A model generated the notes under the pieces. That model was not told where the DNA came from. It worked only from the letters and a program-made list of their open reading frames with translations, and ran no database searches. A DNA stretch of 5,925 nucleotides from Porticoccaceae bacterium (GTDB taxonomy: Bacteria > Pseudomonadota > Gammaproteobacteria > Pseudomonadales > Porticoccaceae). Positions 1 through 5,925 of the stretch are shown here, piece after piece (position 1 is the first letter of the stretch; each line of letters starts with the position of its first letter). The position numbers and the translations under genes are program-made. The DNA is taken from NCBI GenBank assembly GCA_003448675.1, contig DLXZ01000169.1, positions 3,768 to 9,692 of the forward strand. The letters are read 5' to 3'.

Positions 1-607
1 CGAACATGACGCCGATCTTCATACGGATCTGGTTAATGAAAATCACCAGACAGTTGGAATTCTTGATATTGCCGGTGAGCTTGCGCAGGGCCTGAGACAT
101 CAACCGCGCCTGCAAGCCCACGTGGGTATCGCCCATATCACCTTCAATCTCGGCCCTGGGTGTCAGCGCCGCCACGGAATCAATCACCAGCACGTCGATG
201 GCGCCGGAACGCACCAACATGTCGGTGACTTCCAGGGCCTGCTCGCCGGTGTCGGGCTGGGACAGGATCAGATCGTCGATATTGACCCCGAGTTTCTCTG
301 CGTAGATGGGGTCCAGTGCATGCTCGGCATCAACAAAGGCGCAGGTGCCACCCTTTTTTTGAGACTCGGCAATCACCGACAGGGTCAGGGTGGTTTTACC
401 GGAAGATTCTGGACCATAGATCTCGACAATCCGACCCTTGGGCAGTCCGCCGATGCCAAGGGCGATGTCCAGACCCAACGAGCCAGTGGAGATACTGGGG
501 ATGGCAACATGTTCCCGGTCACCCATGCGCATCACCGTACCCTTGCCAAACTGCCTGTCGATTTGGCCAAGCGCCGCCTGCAATGCTTTTTCCTTGTTTG
601 GATCCAT
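1..607 (-). CDS. recA: RecA recombinase, N-terminal 202 residues (3' end cut by window edge)
   Basis: ATP-dependent DNA strand-exchange protein of the cytoplasm. Its filament on single-stranded DNA drives homologous recombination and stimulates LexA self-cleavage in the SOS response. I translated the minus strand from the ATG at 607-605: it starts [20 protein letters not shown] and stays open to base 1. Visible parts are the N-terminal polymerisation segment (about 1-33), Walker A GPESSGKT at 65-72, the catalytic Glu in [10 protein letters not shown] (E95), Walker B VLVIDS ending at D143-S144, loop L1 (about 151-164) and the conserved [11 protein letters not shown] block entering loop L2, where the window ends. 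A full RecA has about 350 residues, so about 40% is missing only because of the window edge. The start is supported by a good ribosome-binding site and by alignment to the family. Residues match the gammaproteobacterial consensus with no damaged motif. It is divergent from mutS, and a LexA box lies upstream. Confidence 0.98.
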   Translation of the reverse strand, partial: MDPNKEKALQAALGQIDRQFGKGTVMRMGDREHVAIPSISTGSLGLDIALGIGGLPKGRIVEIYGPESSGKTTLTLSVIAESQKKGGTCAFVDAEHALDPIYAEKLGVNIDDLILSQPDTGEQALEVTDMLVRSGAIDVLVIDSVAALTPRAEIEGDMGDTHVGLQARLMSQALRKLTGNIKNSNCLVIFINQIRMKIGVMF

Positions 608-612
608 TGAAA

Positions 613-619
613 CCACCTC
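613..619 (-). promoter_or_regulatory. recA ribosome-binding site
   Basis: On the minus strand the bases before the recA ATG read GAGGTGGTTTCAATG. GAGGTGG is a strong Shine-Dalgarno match about 5 nt before the start, and it fixes the start codon at 607. Confidence 0.85.
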
Positions 620-724
620 TAAACTTAGTTAAACGACCTTAGAACTTTTACCCTGGCAATTAGCCCCACAACGACTGTTGCCAATTGTACCTGTCCAGGC
701 CAGGGCCACCAATGCTTGCGGGCC

Positions 725-740
725 AGTCTTGAGCAAGACT
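725..740. repeat. 16-bp palindrome in the recA leader
   Basis: AGTCTTG AG CAAGACT is a perfect 7-bp inverted repeat with a 2-bp centre. It lies 17 bp from the LexA box, inside the inferred recA transcript. It could be an operator for a dimeric regulator, or an RNA stem near the 5' end of the mRNA (4-nt loop if the innermost pair opens). No T-run follows on either side, so it is not a classical terminator. Confidence 0.6.
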
Positions 741-757
741 CGACAACCGCCAAAACA

Positions 758-773
758 CTGTACAATTATACAG
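758..773. promoter_or_regulatory. LexA (SOS) box of recA
   Basis: The sequence CTGTACAATTATACAG matches the gammaproteobacterial LexA consensus CTGTATATATATACAG at 13 of 16 positions, including both CTGT/ACAG ends. It covers the recA -10 element, so bound LexA would block RNA polymerase directly. Its edge is 141 bp from the mutS start and 150 bp from the recA start. A role on recA is strongly supported; a role on mutS is only possible. Confidence 0.92.
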
Positions 774-793
774 CTGCTTTTGGAACCACTCCA
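765..793 (-). promoter_or_regulatory. recA promoter (sigma-70 type)
   Basis: On the minus strand a perfect -10 TATAAT occupies 770-765. At 17 bp spacing the -35 position (793-788) reads TGGAGT, only a 3/6 match to TTGACA. The -10 lies inside the LexA box, as expected for an SOS promoter. Transcription would start near 757-758, giving a leader of about 150 nt. The -10 is seen directly; the start site is inferred. Confidence 0.7.
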
Positions 794-806
794 GTCTGAA
801 TATCAT
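780..806 (+). promoter_or_regulatory. Candidate mutS promoter (weak)
   Basis: TTGGAA (780-785, 4/6 to the -35 consensus) and TATCAT (801-806, 5/6 to the -10 consensus) are separated by 15 bp, shorter than ideal. An alternative -10, TAGAAT at 876-881, lacks a convincing -35. The site starts 7 bp from the LexA box, so a LexA dimer could crowd it. This is inference from weak matches. Confidence 0.3.
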
Positions 807-914
807 GCTGCCGCCAGGCCGGACGATGCTCCGAACAAACACGCAGACGCTATGTTACTGCTCCCGCCCATGACGTAGAATTCAGCCCTTTACCCGAAGC
901 TCCAAACACCTCGC

Positions 915-3563
915 ATGACCGCTGGTTCAAAAGCAGACAACAAGCATACACCCATGATGCAGCAGTATCTGGGTATTAAGGCTGATTATCCCGATACCCT
1001 GCTGTTCTACCGCATGGGGGATTTTTACGAGCTGTTTTTTGATGATGCCAAAAAGGCCGCGCAACTGCTCGACGTCACTCTGACCTCCCGTGGCAAAACC
1101 GCCGGTCAGCCCATTCCCATGGCCGGGGTGCCCTACCACGCGGCGGAATCCTACCTGGCGCGCCTGGTGCGCATGGGTGAATCGGTGGCTATCTGCGAGC
1201 AAGTTGGTGATCCCGCCACCAGCAAGGGACCTGTCAAGCGGGAAGTCGTCAGAGTACTGACCCCGGGCACGGTCAGCGATGAGGCGCTGCTGGACGACCG
1301 GCAGGACAACCTACTGGTGGCGGCCACCGCCGGTCAGAAGAAAACCCGAACAAGGGCAAACGGTAACAATAGTTCAACGGAGTCACCCGCCGAGTCAGAC
1401 CGCGAGCAGGTCTATGGCCTGGCCTCCCTTGATATCAGTAGCGGTGCTTTTAACGTGCTGGAAGTGGTCGGCCTCGAAGCGCTACTTGGGGAATTACAGC
1501 GCCTGCGCCCAGCGGAGTTGCTCAGCGATGAGCACCTGGAAGGCAGCGGTGTACTGAGTCAGTTCCAGTGCCTGCGCAGCCAACCGGACTGGCATTTTGA
1601 CCTGGATGCCGCCCGGCGCAAACTGTGTGAGCAACTGGCAGTCAATGACCTGGCCGGTTTCGGCTGTGATCACCTGACCCTGGGCCTACAGGCTGCCGGC
1701 TGTCTGCTTGCCTACGCCACCGAAACTCAGCGGGGTGCCCTGCCCCATGTGCGCGCTATTCGTCACGACGCCAGCGACGAGAGCGTGGTTCTGGACGCCG
1801 CCACCCGGCGCAATCTGGAAATCGATATCAGCAGTACCGGCAGCCAGGAGCACAGTCTGCTGGCGGTGATGGACAACACGTCCACCGCCATGGGCAGCCG
1901 TCTGCTGCGCCGCTGGCTGACCCGCCCCCTGCGCGATCTGCAAACACTGCTGGAACGTCAGCAGAGTATCGCCGAACTCCAGGCCGACTACCGCTTTGAG
2001 GCGGTGCGGGAACAGCTCGCGCATATCGGCGATATGGAGCGCATCCTTAGTCGCCTGGCGCTGGGTTCGGCCCGCCCCCGGGATTTACTGCGCCTACGTG
2101 ATTCCCTGGCGGCATTACCCACCCTGCAAATCCTGCTCGGGCAGTTGGGCGAGGCACTTAATCTCCACCTGGCTAAACAGGTTTCCGAATTCCCCCAGCA
2201 GCTGGATTTGCTGCAACGGGCGATTGTCGATAACCCACCGGTGGTCATTCGCGATGGTGGAGTGATTGCCAGCGCCTACGATGAAGAACTGGATAAACTC
2301 CGTGCCATCAGCACCAATGCTTCGGACTTTCTTCTGAAGCTGGAAGCCGATGAAAAAGCCGCCACCGGCATCAGCACCCTCAAGGTGGGCTACAACCGGG
2401 TCCATGGCTATTACATCGAGATGAGCAAGGCCCAGGCGAAAGATGCGCCGGAACGTTACATCCGCCGGCAAACCCTGAAAAACGCCGAGCGCTATATCAC
2501 CCCCGAGCTGAAAAGTTTTGAAGATCAGGCCCTGAGCGCGAAAAGCCGGGCCCTGGCCAGGGAAAAGGAGCTGTACGACGCCCTGATAGTAGACCTTAAC
2601 CGCGACCTCCTGCCGCTACAGCACTGCGCCGCCGGTCTGGCCCAGCTTGATGTATTGAGCAACCTGGCCGAGCGGGCCATAAAGCTGAATTTTTGCCGCC
2701 CCGATCTGAACAGTGAACCCGGCATCAACATCAGGGGCGGACGCCACCCAGTGGTCGAACAGGTGCAGGCCACGCCATTTGTGCCCAACGACCTGGAACT
2801 CGGGGACAGGCGGCGCATGCTGGTAATTACCGGGCCAAACATGGGCGGCAAATCCACTTACATGCGACAGAATGCGCTGATAGTGCTGCTCGCCCATACC
2901 GGCAGCAGTGTACCCGCAGAGGCAGCCACGATTGGCATGGTGGACCGTATTTTTACCCGCATTGGGTCCTCCGACGACCTGGCCGGCGGTCGCTCCACTT
3001 TTATGGTGGAAATGACCGAAACCGCCAACATCCTTAATAATGCCACCGAGCACAGTCTGGTGTTATTGGATGAAATCGGACGGGGCACCTCTACTTTCGA
3101 TGGCCTGTCCCTGGCGCTGGCCTGCGGTGTGCACCTTGCCGAGCGCCTGCAAGCGTTCACCCTGTTCGCCACCCACTACTTCGAACTCACTGCGCTGGCC
3201 ACACAACTACCCAATGTCGCCAACGTTCATTTGAGCGCCGGGGAGTATCAGGACAGAATCATCTTCCTGCACGGTGTCGAGGAAGGGCCGGCAAATCAGA
3301 GTTATGGTATCCAGGTGGCGAAGCTGGCGGGCATACCTGAAGTCGTCATCAACCGCGCCCAACAGGAATTATGGGCCCTGGAAAACCAGGCCAGTCAGGG
3401 CTCTGGCGCACCCACCGAACCCTGTCAGAATGACCTGTTTACGGCGCCCTCCGAAGACCATCCCGTACTGAGCTTGCTGGAACAGTTGGATCCAGATGAG
3501 CTCTCGCCCAAAGCCGCACTGGAAGCCTTGTACCAAATCAAAGCGGCACTGGATAAACATTAA
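915..3563 (+). CDS. mutS: DNA mismatch repair ATPase MutS
   Basis: MutS recognises base mismatches and small loops as a dimer and recruits MutL in methyl-directed repair. The 882-residue product aligns along its length with E. coli MutS (853). Domains, by alignment: mismatch-binding domain about 1-116 with the Phe-x-Glu wedge F37-Y38-E39; connector about 117-292; lever/core about 293-469 and 530-593; clamp about 470-529; ATPase about 594-791 with Walker [10 protein letters not shown] (640-648), Walker B LLDE (D719-E720) and the conserved His of FATHY (H754); C-terminal helices to 882. QNDLF at 838-842 fits the sliding-clamp binding motif. All key residues are present, so the enzyme should be active. 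About 25 extra residues near 138-165 form a polar insertion. The ATG at 915 is the first start after an in-frame stop at 876-878 and gives the usual distance to HTPMMQQY; no good Shine-Dalgarno precedes it. No clear terminator follows. Confidence 0.98.
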   Translation: MTAGSKADNKHTPMMQQYLGIKADYPDTLLFYRMGDFYELFFDDAKKAAQLLDVTLTSRGKTAGQPIPMAGVPYHAAESYLARLVRMGESVAICEQVGDPATSKGPVKREVVRVLTPGTVSDEALLDDRQDNLLVAATAGQKKTRTRANGNNSSTESPAESDREQVYGLASLDISSGAFNVLEVVGLEALLGELQRLRPAELLSDEHLEGSGVLSQFQCLRSQPDWHFDLDAARRKLCEQLAVNDLAGFGCDHLTLGLQAAGCLLAYATETQRGALPHVRAIRHDASDESVVLDAATRRNLEIDISSTGSQEHSLLAVMDNTSTAMGSRLLRRWLTRPLRDLQTLLERQQSIAELQADYRFEAVREQLAHIGDMERILSRLALGSARPRDLLRLRDSLAALPTLQILLGQLGEALNLHLAKQVSEFPQQLDLLQRAIVDNPPVVIRDGGVIASAYDEELDKLRAISTNASDFLLKLEADEKAATGISTLKVGYNRVHGYYIEMSKAQAKDAPERYIRRQTLKNAERYITPELKSFEDQALSAKSRALAREKELYDALIVDLNRDLLPLQHCAAGLAQLDVLSNLAERAIKLNFCRPDLNSEPGINIRGGRHPVVEQVQATPFVPNDLELGDRRRMLVITGPNMGGKSTYMRQNALIVLLAHTGSSVPAEAATIGMVDRIFTRIGSSDDLAGGRSTFMVEMTETANILNNATEHSLVLLDEIGRGTSTFDGLSLALACGVHLAERLQAFTLFATHYFELTALATQLPNVANVHLSAGEYQDRIIFLHGVEEGPANQSYGIQVAKLAGIPEVVINRAQQELWALENQASQGSGAPTEPCQNDLFTAPSEDHPVLSLLEQLDPDELSPKAALEALYQIKAALDKH

Positions 3564-3680
3564 ACGCCAGCTCTGAAGCCATGGCAGCCGCTGTCCACTT
3601 CGACCCAGCATCATGACGGCTGGTAATAACCTTAGTGAAAAGCGCACCAAGCAGGAACCGCCCTTTTACTCATGTTCGGC

Positions 3681-3693
3681 TATAATGCGCGCC
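3681..3693 (+). promoter_or_regulatory. fdxA promoter: -10 box with GC-rich discriminator
   Basis: A perfect TATAAT (3681-3686) is followed by GCGCGCC. The region 16-18 bp upstream is GC-rich and offers no recognisable -35, so another factor or upstream element may assist. Transcription would start near 3693, leaving a leader of about 65 nt before fdxA. A GC-rich discriminator is typical of promoters under negative stringent (ppGpp) control; applying that here is inference. Confidence 0.6.
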
Positions 3694-3709
3694 ACTTTTT
3701 CACATAACA

Positions 3710-3742
3710 CTGACTTGAACGTCAGACACTGACATCAGACAC
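3710..3742 (+). repeat. Small overlapping repeats in the fdxA leader
   Basis: CTGAC (3710-3714), GTCAG (3721-3725) and CTGAC (3729-3733) make two mutually exclusive 5-bp hairpins sharing the middle GTCAG. TCAGACAC also occurs twice in direct orientation at 3722-3729 and 3735-3742. The cluster ends just before the ribosome-binding site. The stems are short and may have no function. Confidence 0.35.
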
Positions 3743-3744
3743 GG

Positions 3745-3750
3745 TAAGGA
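3745..3750 (+). promoter_or_regulatory. fdxA ribosome-binding site
   Basis: TAAGGA ends 8 nt before the ATG at 3759, a good Shine-Dalgarno match at normal spacing. A second AGGA (3753-3756) is too close to the start to be used. Confidence 0.8.
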
Positions 3751-3758
3751 CCAGGAAC

Positions 3759-4082
3759 ATGACTTTTATCGTCGGCGAAAATTGTATTAGGTGTAAATAC
3801 ACTGATTGCGTGGAAGTGTGTCCGGTCGACTGTTTTTACGAAGGTCCCAATTTTCTGGTGATTCACCCCGATGAGTGCATCGACTGCGCACTGTGCGAAC
3901 CTGAGTGTCCCATCGAAGCAATCTATGCCGAGGACGAGATACCGGAAGGGCAGGAAGTGTTTCTGGAACTGAACGCGGAACTGGCGGAGGTCTGGCCCAA
4001 CATCACCATTAAAAAAGATCCGCCCGATGATGCAAAAGCGTGGGAAGGAAAACCGGACAAATTGGCCCTGCTGGAACGCTAG
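3759..4082 (+). CDS. fdxA: Seven-iron ferredoxin FdxA ([3Fe-4S][4Fe-4S])
   Basis: Small cytoplasmic electron carrier of the Azotobacter vinelandii ferredoxin I / Pseudomonas FdxA family; 107 residues, the usual length. The cysteine pattern is complete. By comparison with ferredoxin I, C9, C17 and C50 bind the 3Fe cluster, C21, C40, C43 and C46 bind the 4Fe cluster, and C12 and C25 are the free cysteines typical of the family. The C-terminal half carries the conserved [13 protein letters not shown] segment and ends in LLER as in relatives. It has its own promoter and ribosome-binding site 195 bp after mutS, and it converges on rpoS, whose stop codon is 28 bp away. The redox partner is not apparent from the neighbours. 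In Azotobacter, ferredoxin I is linked to control of a ferredoxin-NADP reductase; that role is not shown here. Confidence 0.97.
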   Translation: MTFIVGENCIRCKYTDCVEVCPVDCFYEGPNFLVIHPDECIDCALCEPECPIEAIYAEDEIPEGQEVFLELNAELAEVWPNITIKKDPPDDAKAWEGKPDKLALLER

Positions 4083-4110
4083 AACCTGCCGCGCGCATTA
4101 AATGACAGCC

Positions 4111-5016
4111 TCATTCACCGAACAGTAACTCGCCGTCAATACCCCTTTTCGTCAGGGAATCCCGTAACTGAGCCAGCGCTTCCAGCTGGATCTGTCTGAC
4201 CCGTTCGCGGGTCAGACCAACGGCTTTACCCACCTCTTCGAGGGTCGCTGTTTCGTGACCACGCAAACCAAAACGCCGAGCCAGGACATCCTGCTGTTTA
4301 GCGGTAAGTTTGTTTAGCAGCTGTTCCAGCGCACTACTCATATCGTCTCCCTCCGCCACCGCCTCCGGCGTTTCGCCTTCGAGGTCGACAAGAGAATCGA
4401 CCAAAGCGCGACCGTCCTCACCCATCGCGTGGTCTATCGACCCCACCCGCTCACTGAGCCGAATCATTTTGCGTACTTCCGCCGGATCTTTTTCCATGTA
4501 TCCCGCAACTTCCACCGGCGTTGGCTGATGATCCAGTTGCTGAGAGAGCGTACGCGTTGCCCGCTGATATTTGTTTAGCTCTTTTACCACATGAACCGGC
4601 AAGCGAATCGTACGTGCCTGGTTCATCAAATAGCGCTCGATATTCTGACGAATCCACCAGGTAGCGTAGGTTGAAAAGCGAAAACCCAGATCCGGATTAA
4701 ACTTTTCGACGGCCCGCATCAGGCCCAGATTGCCCTCCTCAATCAGGTCAAGCAGAGCAATACCACGATTGACATAGCGGCGTGCAATTTTGACCACCAG
4801 ACGCAAATTGCTCTCAATCATGCGCTGGCGTGACGCCTGGTCACCCTCGCGGGCACGGCTGGCGTAGTGAACCTCTTCCTGAGCCGACAACAGGGGCGTA
4901 TAGCCGATTTCCTTCAAATACAGGCTGGCGGCATCGAAATCTCGGTCCATCCCGCCCTTCCCGGCGGTCTCCCGTCCGGATTTATACGTCCCTCTGGCGC
5001 CTATATCCCGTGACAT
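4111..5016 (-). CDS. rpoS: RNA polymerase sigma factor RpoS (sigma-38)
   Basis: Directs RNA polymerase to general-stress and stationary-phase promoters. The 301-residue product carries region 1.2 ([16 protein letters not shown], from 28), region 2 ([20 protein letters not shown], from 66, then [17 protein letters not shown]), the melting and -10 recognition segment [17 protein letters not shown] (112-128) with Q124 and E127 kept, region 3.0 VVKELN with K145 (the equivalent of E. coli K173, which contacts RssB) and the region 4.2 helix-turn-helix (257-285, [11 protein letters not shown]). Assignment as RpoS rather than RpoD rests on the lack of region 1.1 and the nonconserved region, the RpoS-like IERxxMNQ and RLPxHVVKELN blocks, and nlpD upstream. 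The start at ATG 5016 is chosen because AGGAGG precedes it; the frame extends to a TTG at 5097 without support. The N-terminus is short (27 residues before DAASLYL; about 55 in E. coli), and the -10 helix has unusual residues. Confidence 0.95.
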   Translation of the reverse strand: MSRDIGARGTYKSGRETAGKGGMDRDFDAASLYLKEIGYTPLLSAQEEVHYASRAREGDQASRQRMIESNLRLVVKIARRYVNRGIALLDLIEEGNLGLMRAVEKFNPDLGFRFSTYATWWIRQNIERYLMNQARTIRLPVHVVKELNKYQRATRTLSQQLDHQPTPVEVAGYMEKDPAEVRKMIRLSERVGSIDHAMGEDGRALVDSLVDLEGETPEAVAEGDDMSSALEQLLNKLTAKQQDVLARRFGLRGHETATLEEVGKAVGLTRERVRQIQLEALAQLRDSLTKRGIDGELLFGE

Positions 5017-5020
5017 AGTG

Positions 5021-5026
5021 CCTCCT
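5021..5026 (-). promoter_or_regulatory. rpoS ribosome-binding site
   Basis: On the minus strand AGGAGG precedes CACT and the ATG at 5016. It is a perfect Shine-Dalgarno at a rather short 4-nt spacing, and it decides the rpoS start against the upstream TTG at 5097. Confidence 0.85.
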
Positions 5027-5114
5027 GTTACTGCGATTTTTATCTGTCTGATCACGCAGCGGACAATCAAATTGCCACCATATTCCCACTTCCGCAAGCG
5101 TTATTTTCGCTGAC

Positions 5115-5159
5115 AAAAACAGAAAATATATGAAAAGTGGTTTTTATCCCCCTGTTTTT
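5115..5159 (-). repeat. 8-bp inverted repeat in the rpoS leader
   Basis: AAAAACAG (5115-5122) and CTGTTTTT (5152-5159) are exact inverted copies 29 bp apart. In the rpoS-sense RNA the stem would end in five U residues, like a poor terminator, but it has only two G-C pairs. Confidence 0.35.
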
Positions 5160-5170
5160 ATTGATTTTTT

Positions 5171-5196
5171 AAAATTACGATGCTGGAAATAATTTT
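5171..5196 (-). repeat. 7-bp inverted repeat right after nlpD
   Basis: AAAATTA (5171-5177) and TAATTTT (5190-5196) form an all-A/T stem with a 12-nt loop directly after the nlpD stop codon. It ends in UUUU but lacks G-C pairs, so it is too weak to call a terminator. It may slow transcription or protect the nlpD 3' end. Confidence 0.35.
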
Positions 5197-5925
5197 CTAA
5201 AGTCTGGGCAAAAGGCGGGTGGGGTCGATCGGCCTGCCGTTTTTCCTCAATTCAAAATAGAGTCGACCTCGATTATCGGGATCGCCACCGATACTACCAA
5301 TCTTGTCGCCAGCTCTTATCCGCTGCCCTTCTTTAACGACAATCGTTTTGTTATGCGCATAAGCGCTGAGGTAGATGCCACTGTGCTTGATAATAATCAG
5401 CTTGCCATAGCCCCGGAGACCGCTACCTGCGTAAGCGACAACGCCATCAGCGGCGGCCTGGACATCCCGGCCTGGCAAAGCCTGGATATTAATACCCTTG
5501 AATACCCTGCCCCTGTCGTAATGACGGGAAACAGCGCCCTTGGCAGGCCATTGCCAACGCAGCTTTCCACCTGCTGGTTTTATCGCGGTGGAAGCAGTGG
5601 CAGTCTTACTTACGGTCCCTGTCTCCGGCGCGCTTCGCTTCGGAGCGGACCGGCTTTCGTTGATCACCGAAGCCCGTGCCGGTTCCACAGGCTTGTTCAC
5701 CGAGGTACTTGGGGCGCTACGCGGTTTGACCACCACTGAGGTATCCAGCGTCAGCCGCTGACCAGGAAACAGACGGTAGGGCTGCGTCAGTCCGTTGCTT
5801 CGGGCCAGTGCATCCATATCCTTCTCGTAGCGCCAGGCAATGGAAAACAGTGTATCGCCAGGCGCTACCACATGATGGTTAAGCTTTTCACTGGGCGGTT
5901 GAGCACACTCTGGTTCTGATGCTTG
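5197..5925 (-). CDS. nlpD: NlpD-type murein hydrolase activator (LysM + degenerate M23), 5' end cut by window edge
   Basis: NlpD is an outer-membrane lipoprotein that, in E. coli, activates the amidase AmiC to split septal peptidoglycan. The frame is open from base 5925 to a TAG at 5197 and gives the last 242 residues; the signal peptide, lipobox and start are outside. Fragment numbering: LysM peptidoglycan-binding domain 18-60 (VVAPGDTLFSIAWRY; YRLFPGQRLTL); a low-complexity linker rich in Ser, Ala, Pro and Lys 61-122; an M23/LytM domain 123-242 with the NlpD signature LRGYGKLIIIKHS and SAYAHN. The M23 zinc and catalytic positions are mostly lost: the His and Asp of HxGxD are F142 and N146, the final HxH is R221 and Y223, and only H191 remains. 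This fits the activator class rather than a peptidase. A GTG at 5871 could be mistaken for the start, but the LysM domain begins upstream of it. It precedes rpoS in the same direction, the usual arrangement. Confidence 0.95.
   Translation of the reverse strand, partial: QASEPECAQPPSEKLNHHVVAPGDTLFSIAWRYEKDMDALARSNGLTQPYRLFPGQRLTLDTSVVVKPRSAPSTSVNKPVEPARASVINESRSAPKRSAPETGTVSKTATASTAIKPAGGKLRWQWPAKGAVSRHYDRGRVFKGINIQALPGRDVQAAADGVVAYAGSGLRGYGKLIIIKHSGIYLSAYAHNKTIVVKEGQRIRAGDKIGSIGGDPDNRGRLYFELRKNGRPIDPTRLLPRL

Larger units (their letters stand above)
608..914. other. Divergent recA/mutS intergenic control region
   Basis: This 307-bp stretch has no credible gene. The short open frames across it have no recognisable protein and no ribosome-binding site. 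It holds the recA promoter and LexA box (758-793), the recA leader (608 to about 757) with a 16-bp palindrome (725-740), and a 6-bp inverted repeat TGGCAA/TTGCCA (654-659 and 678-683) that could fold the leader about 35 nt upstream of the ribosome-binding site. A weak candidate mutS promoter lies at 780-806. There is no room here for cinA, which precedes recA in Pseudomonas. Confidence 0.8.
5017..5196 (-). promoter_or_regulatory. nlpD-rpoS intergenic region / rpoS mRNA leader
   Basis: This 180-bp stretch contains no gene; its nlpD-proximal part (5101-5196) is much more AT-rich than the flanking genes. In the rpoS sense it holds two weak inverted repeats, the A-rich run AATAAAAACAGG (5162-5151), which reads as four A-R-N triplets of the kind bound by the Hfq distal face, and a -10-like TATATT (5130-5125) without a -35. 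CTGCG/CGCAG can form a 5-bp stem (19-nt loop) ending 4 nt before the AGGAGG. In enterobacteria and Pseudomonas the main rpoS promoter lies inside nlpD, so this region is probably transcribed as leader. Regulation by small RNAs is inference only. Confidence 0.5.

Noticed and set aside
122..610. Plus-strand open frame of 162 codons at the left end
   Set aside because: It is antisense to recA, whose minus-strand translation is a near-consensus RecA protein; the plus-strand product resembles nothing and is a shadow.
660..878. Short open frames of 60 and 66 codons in the recA-mutS gap
   Set aside because: They have no ribosome-binding site and no recognisable protein, and they run across the LexA box, promoter and leader.
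3605..3623. Possible mutS terminator hairpin CCAGC/GCTGG
   Set aside because: The stem is only 5 bp with a 9-nt loop and is followed by TAATAACC rather than a T-run.
3683..4100. TAATGCGCGC at 3683-3692 and in inverted orientation at 4091-4100, flanking fdxA
   Set aside because: A 10-base match is expected several times by chance in a window this size. The second copy has a TTTAAT but no -35, so I do not call an antisense promoter.
5017..5097. A 27-residue N-terminal extension of RpoS starting at TTG 5097
   Set aside because: The extension has no ribosome-binding site and no resemblance to RpoS N-termini, whereas ATG 5016 has AGGAGG in front.
5353..5761. Plus-strand open frames of 128 and 73 codons opposite nlpD
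   Set aside because: nlpD on the minus strand has clear LysM and M23 domains; these antisense products have no family features.
1..5925. Mobile elements, CRISPR arrays, tRNA or rRNA genes, or a cryptic defence island
   Set aside because: The five conserved genes account for nearly the whole window; no transposase, spaced direct repeats, integration duplication or unrecognised reading frame remains.

Overview
The window holds five recognisable chromosomal genes of a gammaproteobacterium: recA (partial, minus strand), mutS and fdxA (plus strand), rpoS and nlpD (minus strand; nlpD is partial). This neighbourhood is the one known from Pseudomonas and its relatives. RpoS, the NlpD-rpoS pairing, the 853-residue-class MutS and the Azotobacter/Pseudomonas-type seven-iron ferredoxin all point to a Pseudomonas/Cellvibrio-like gammaproteobacterium. 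The proteins differ from Pseudomonas in detail (short RpoS N-terminus, insertion in MutS, cinA not next to recA), so a related, perhaps marine or cellvibrionad lineage is more likely than Pseudomonas itself. The species cannot be named from the sequence alone.

Layout: (1) 1-607, the first 202 codons of recA, reading leftward and cut by the window edge inside DNA-binding loop L2. (2) 608-914, a divergent recA/mutS control region with a near-consensus LexA box over a perfect TATAAT for recA, a leader of about 150 nt, a 16-bp palindrome and a weak candidate mutS promoter. (3) 915-3563, mutS, complete. (4) 3564-3758, a spacer with a TATAAT and GC-rich discriminator serving fdxA. (5) 3759-4082, fdxA, complete. 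(6) 4083-4110, a 28-bp convergent junction with no visible terminator. (7) 4111-5016, rpoS, complete, reading leftward from a strong AGGAGG site. (8) 5017-5196, an AT-rich rpoS leader with weak inverted repeats. (9) 5197-5925, the C-terminal 242 residues of nlpD, the gene upstream of rpoS.

The genes share genome-maintenance and stress themes: RecA (recombination and SOS induction), MutS (mismatch recognition), RpoS (general stress and stationary-phase sigma factor), NlpD (activation of septal peptidoglycan amidase) and FdxA (electron carrier). Only nlpD-rpoS looks like a transcriptional unit. fdxA has its own promoter. recA and mutS are transcribed divergently.

I found no mobile element, CRISPR array, tRNA, rRNA or unrecognised gene, and no evidence of a new multi-gene system. 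The points worth a second look are regulatory architecture and lineage-specific protein differences.
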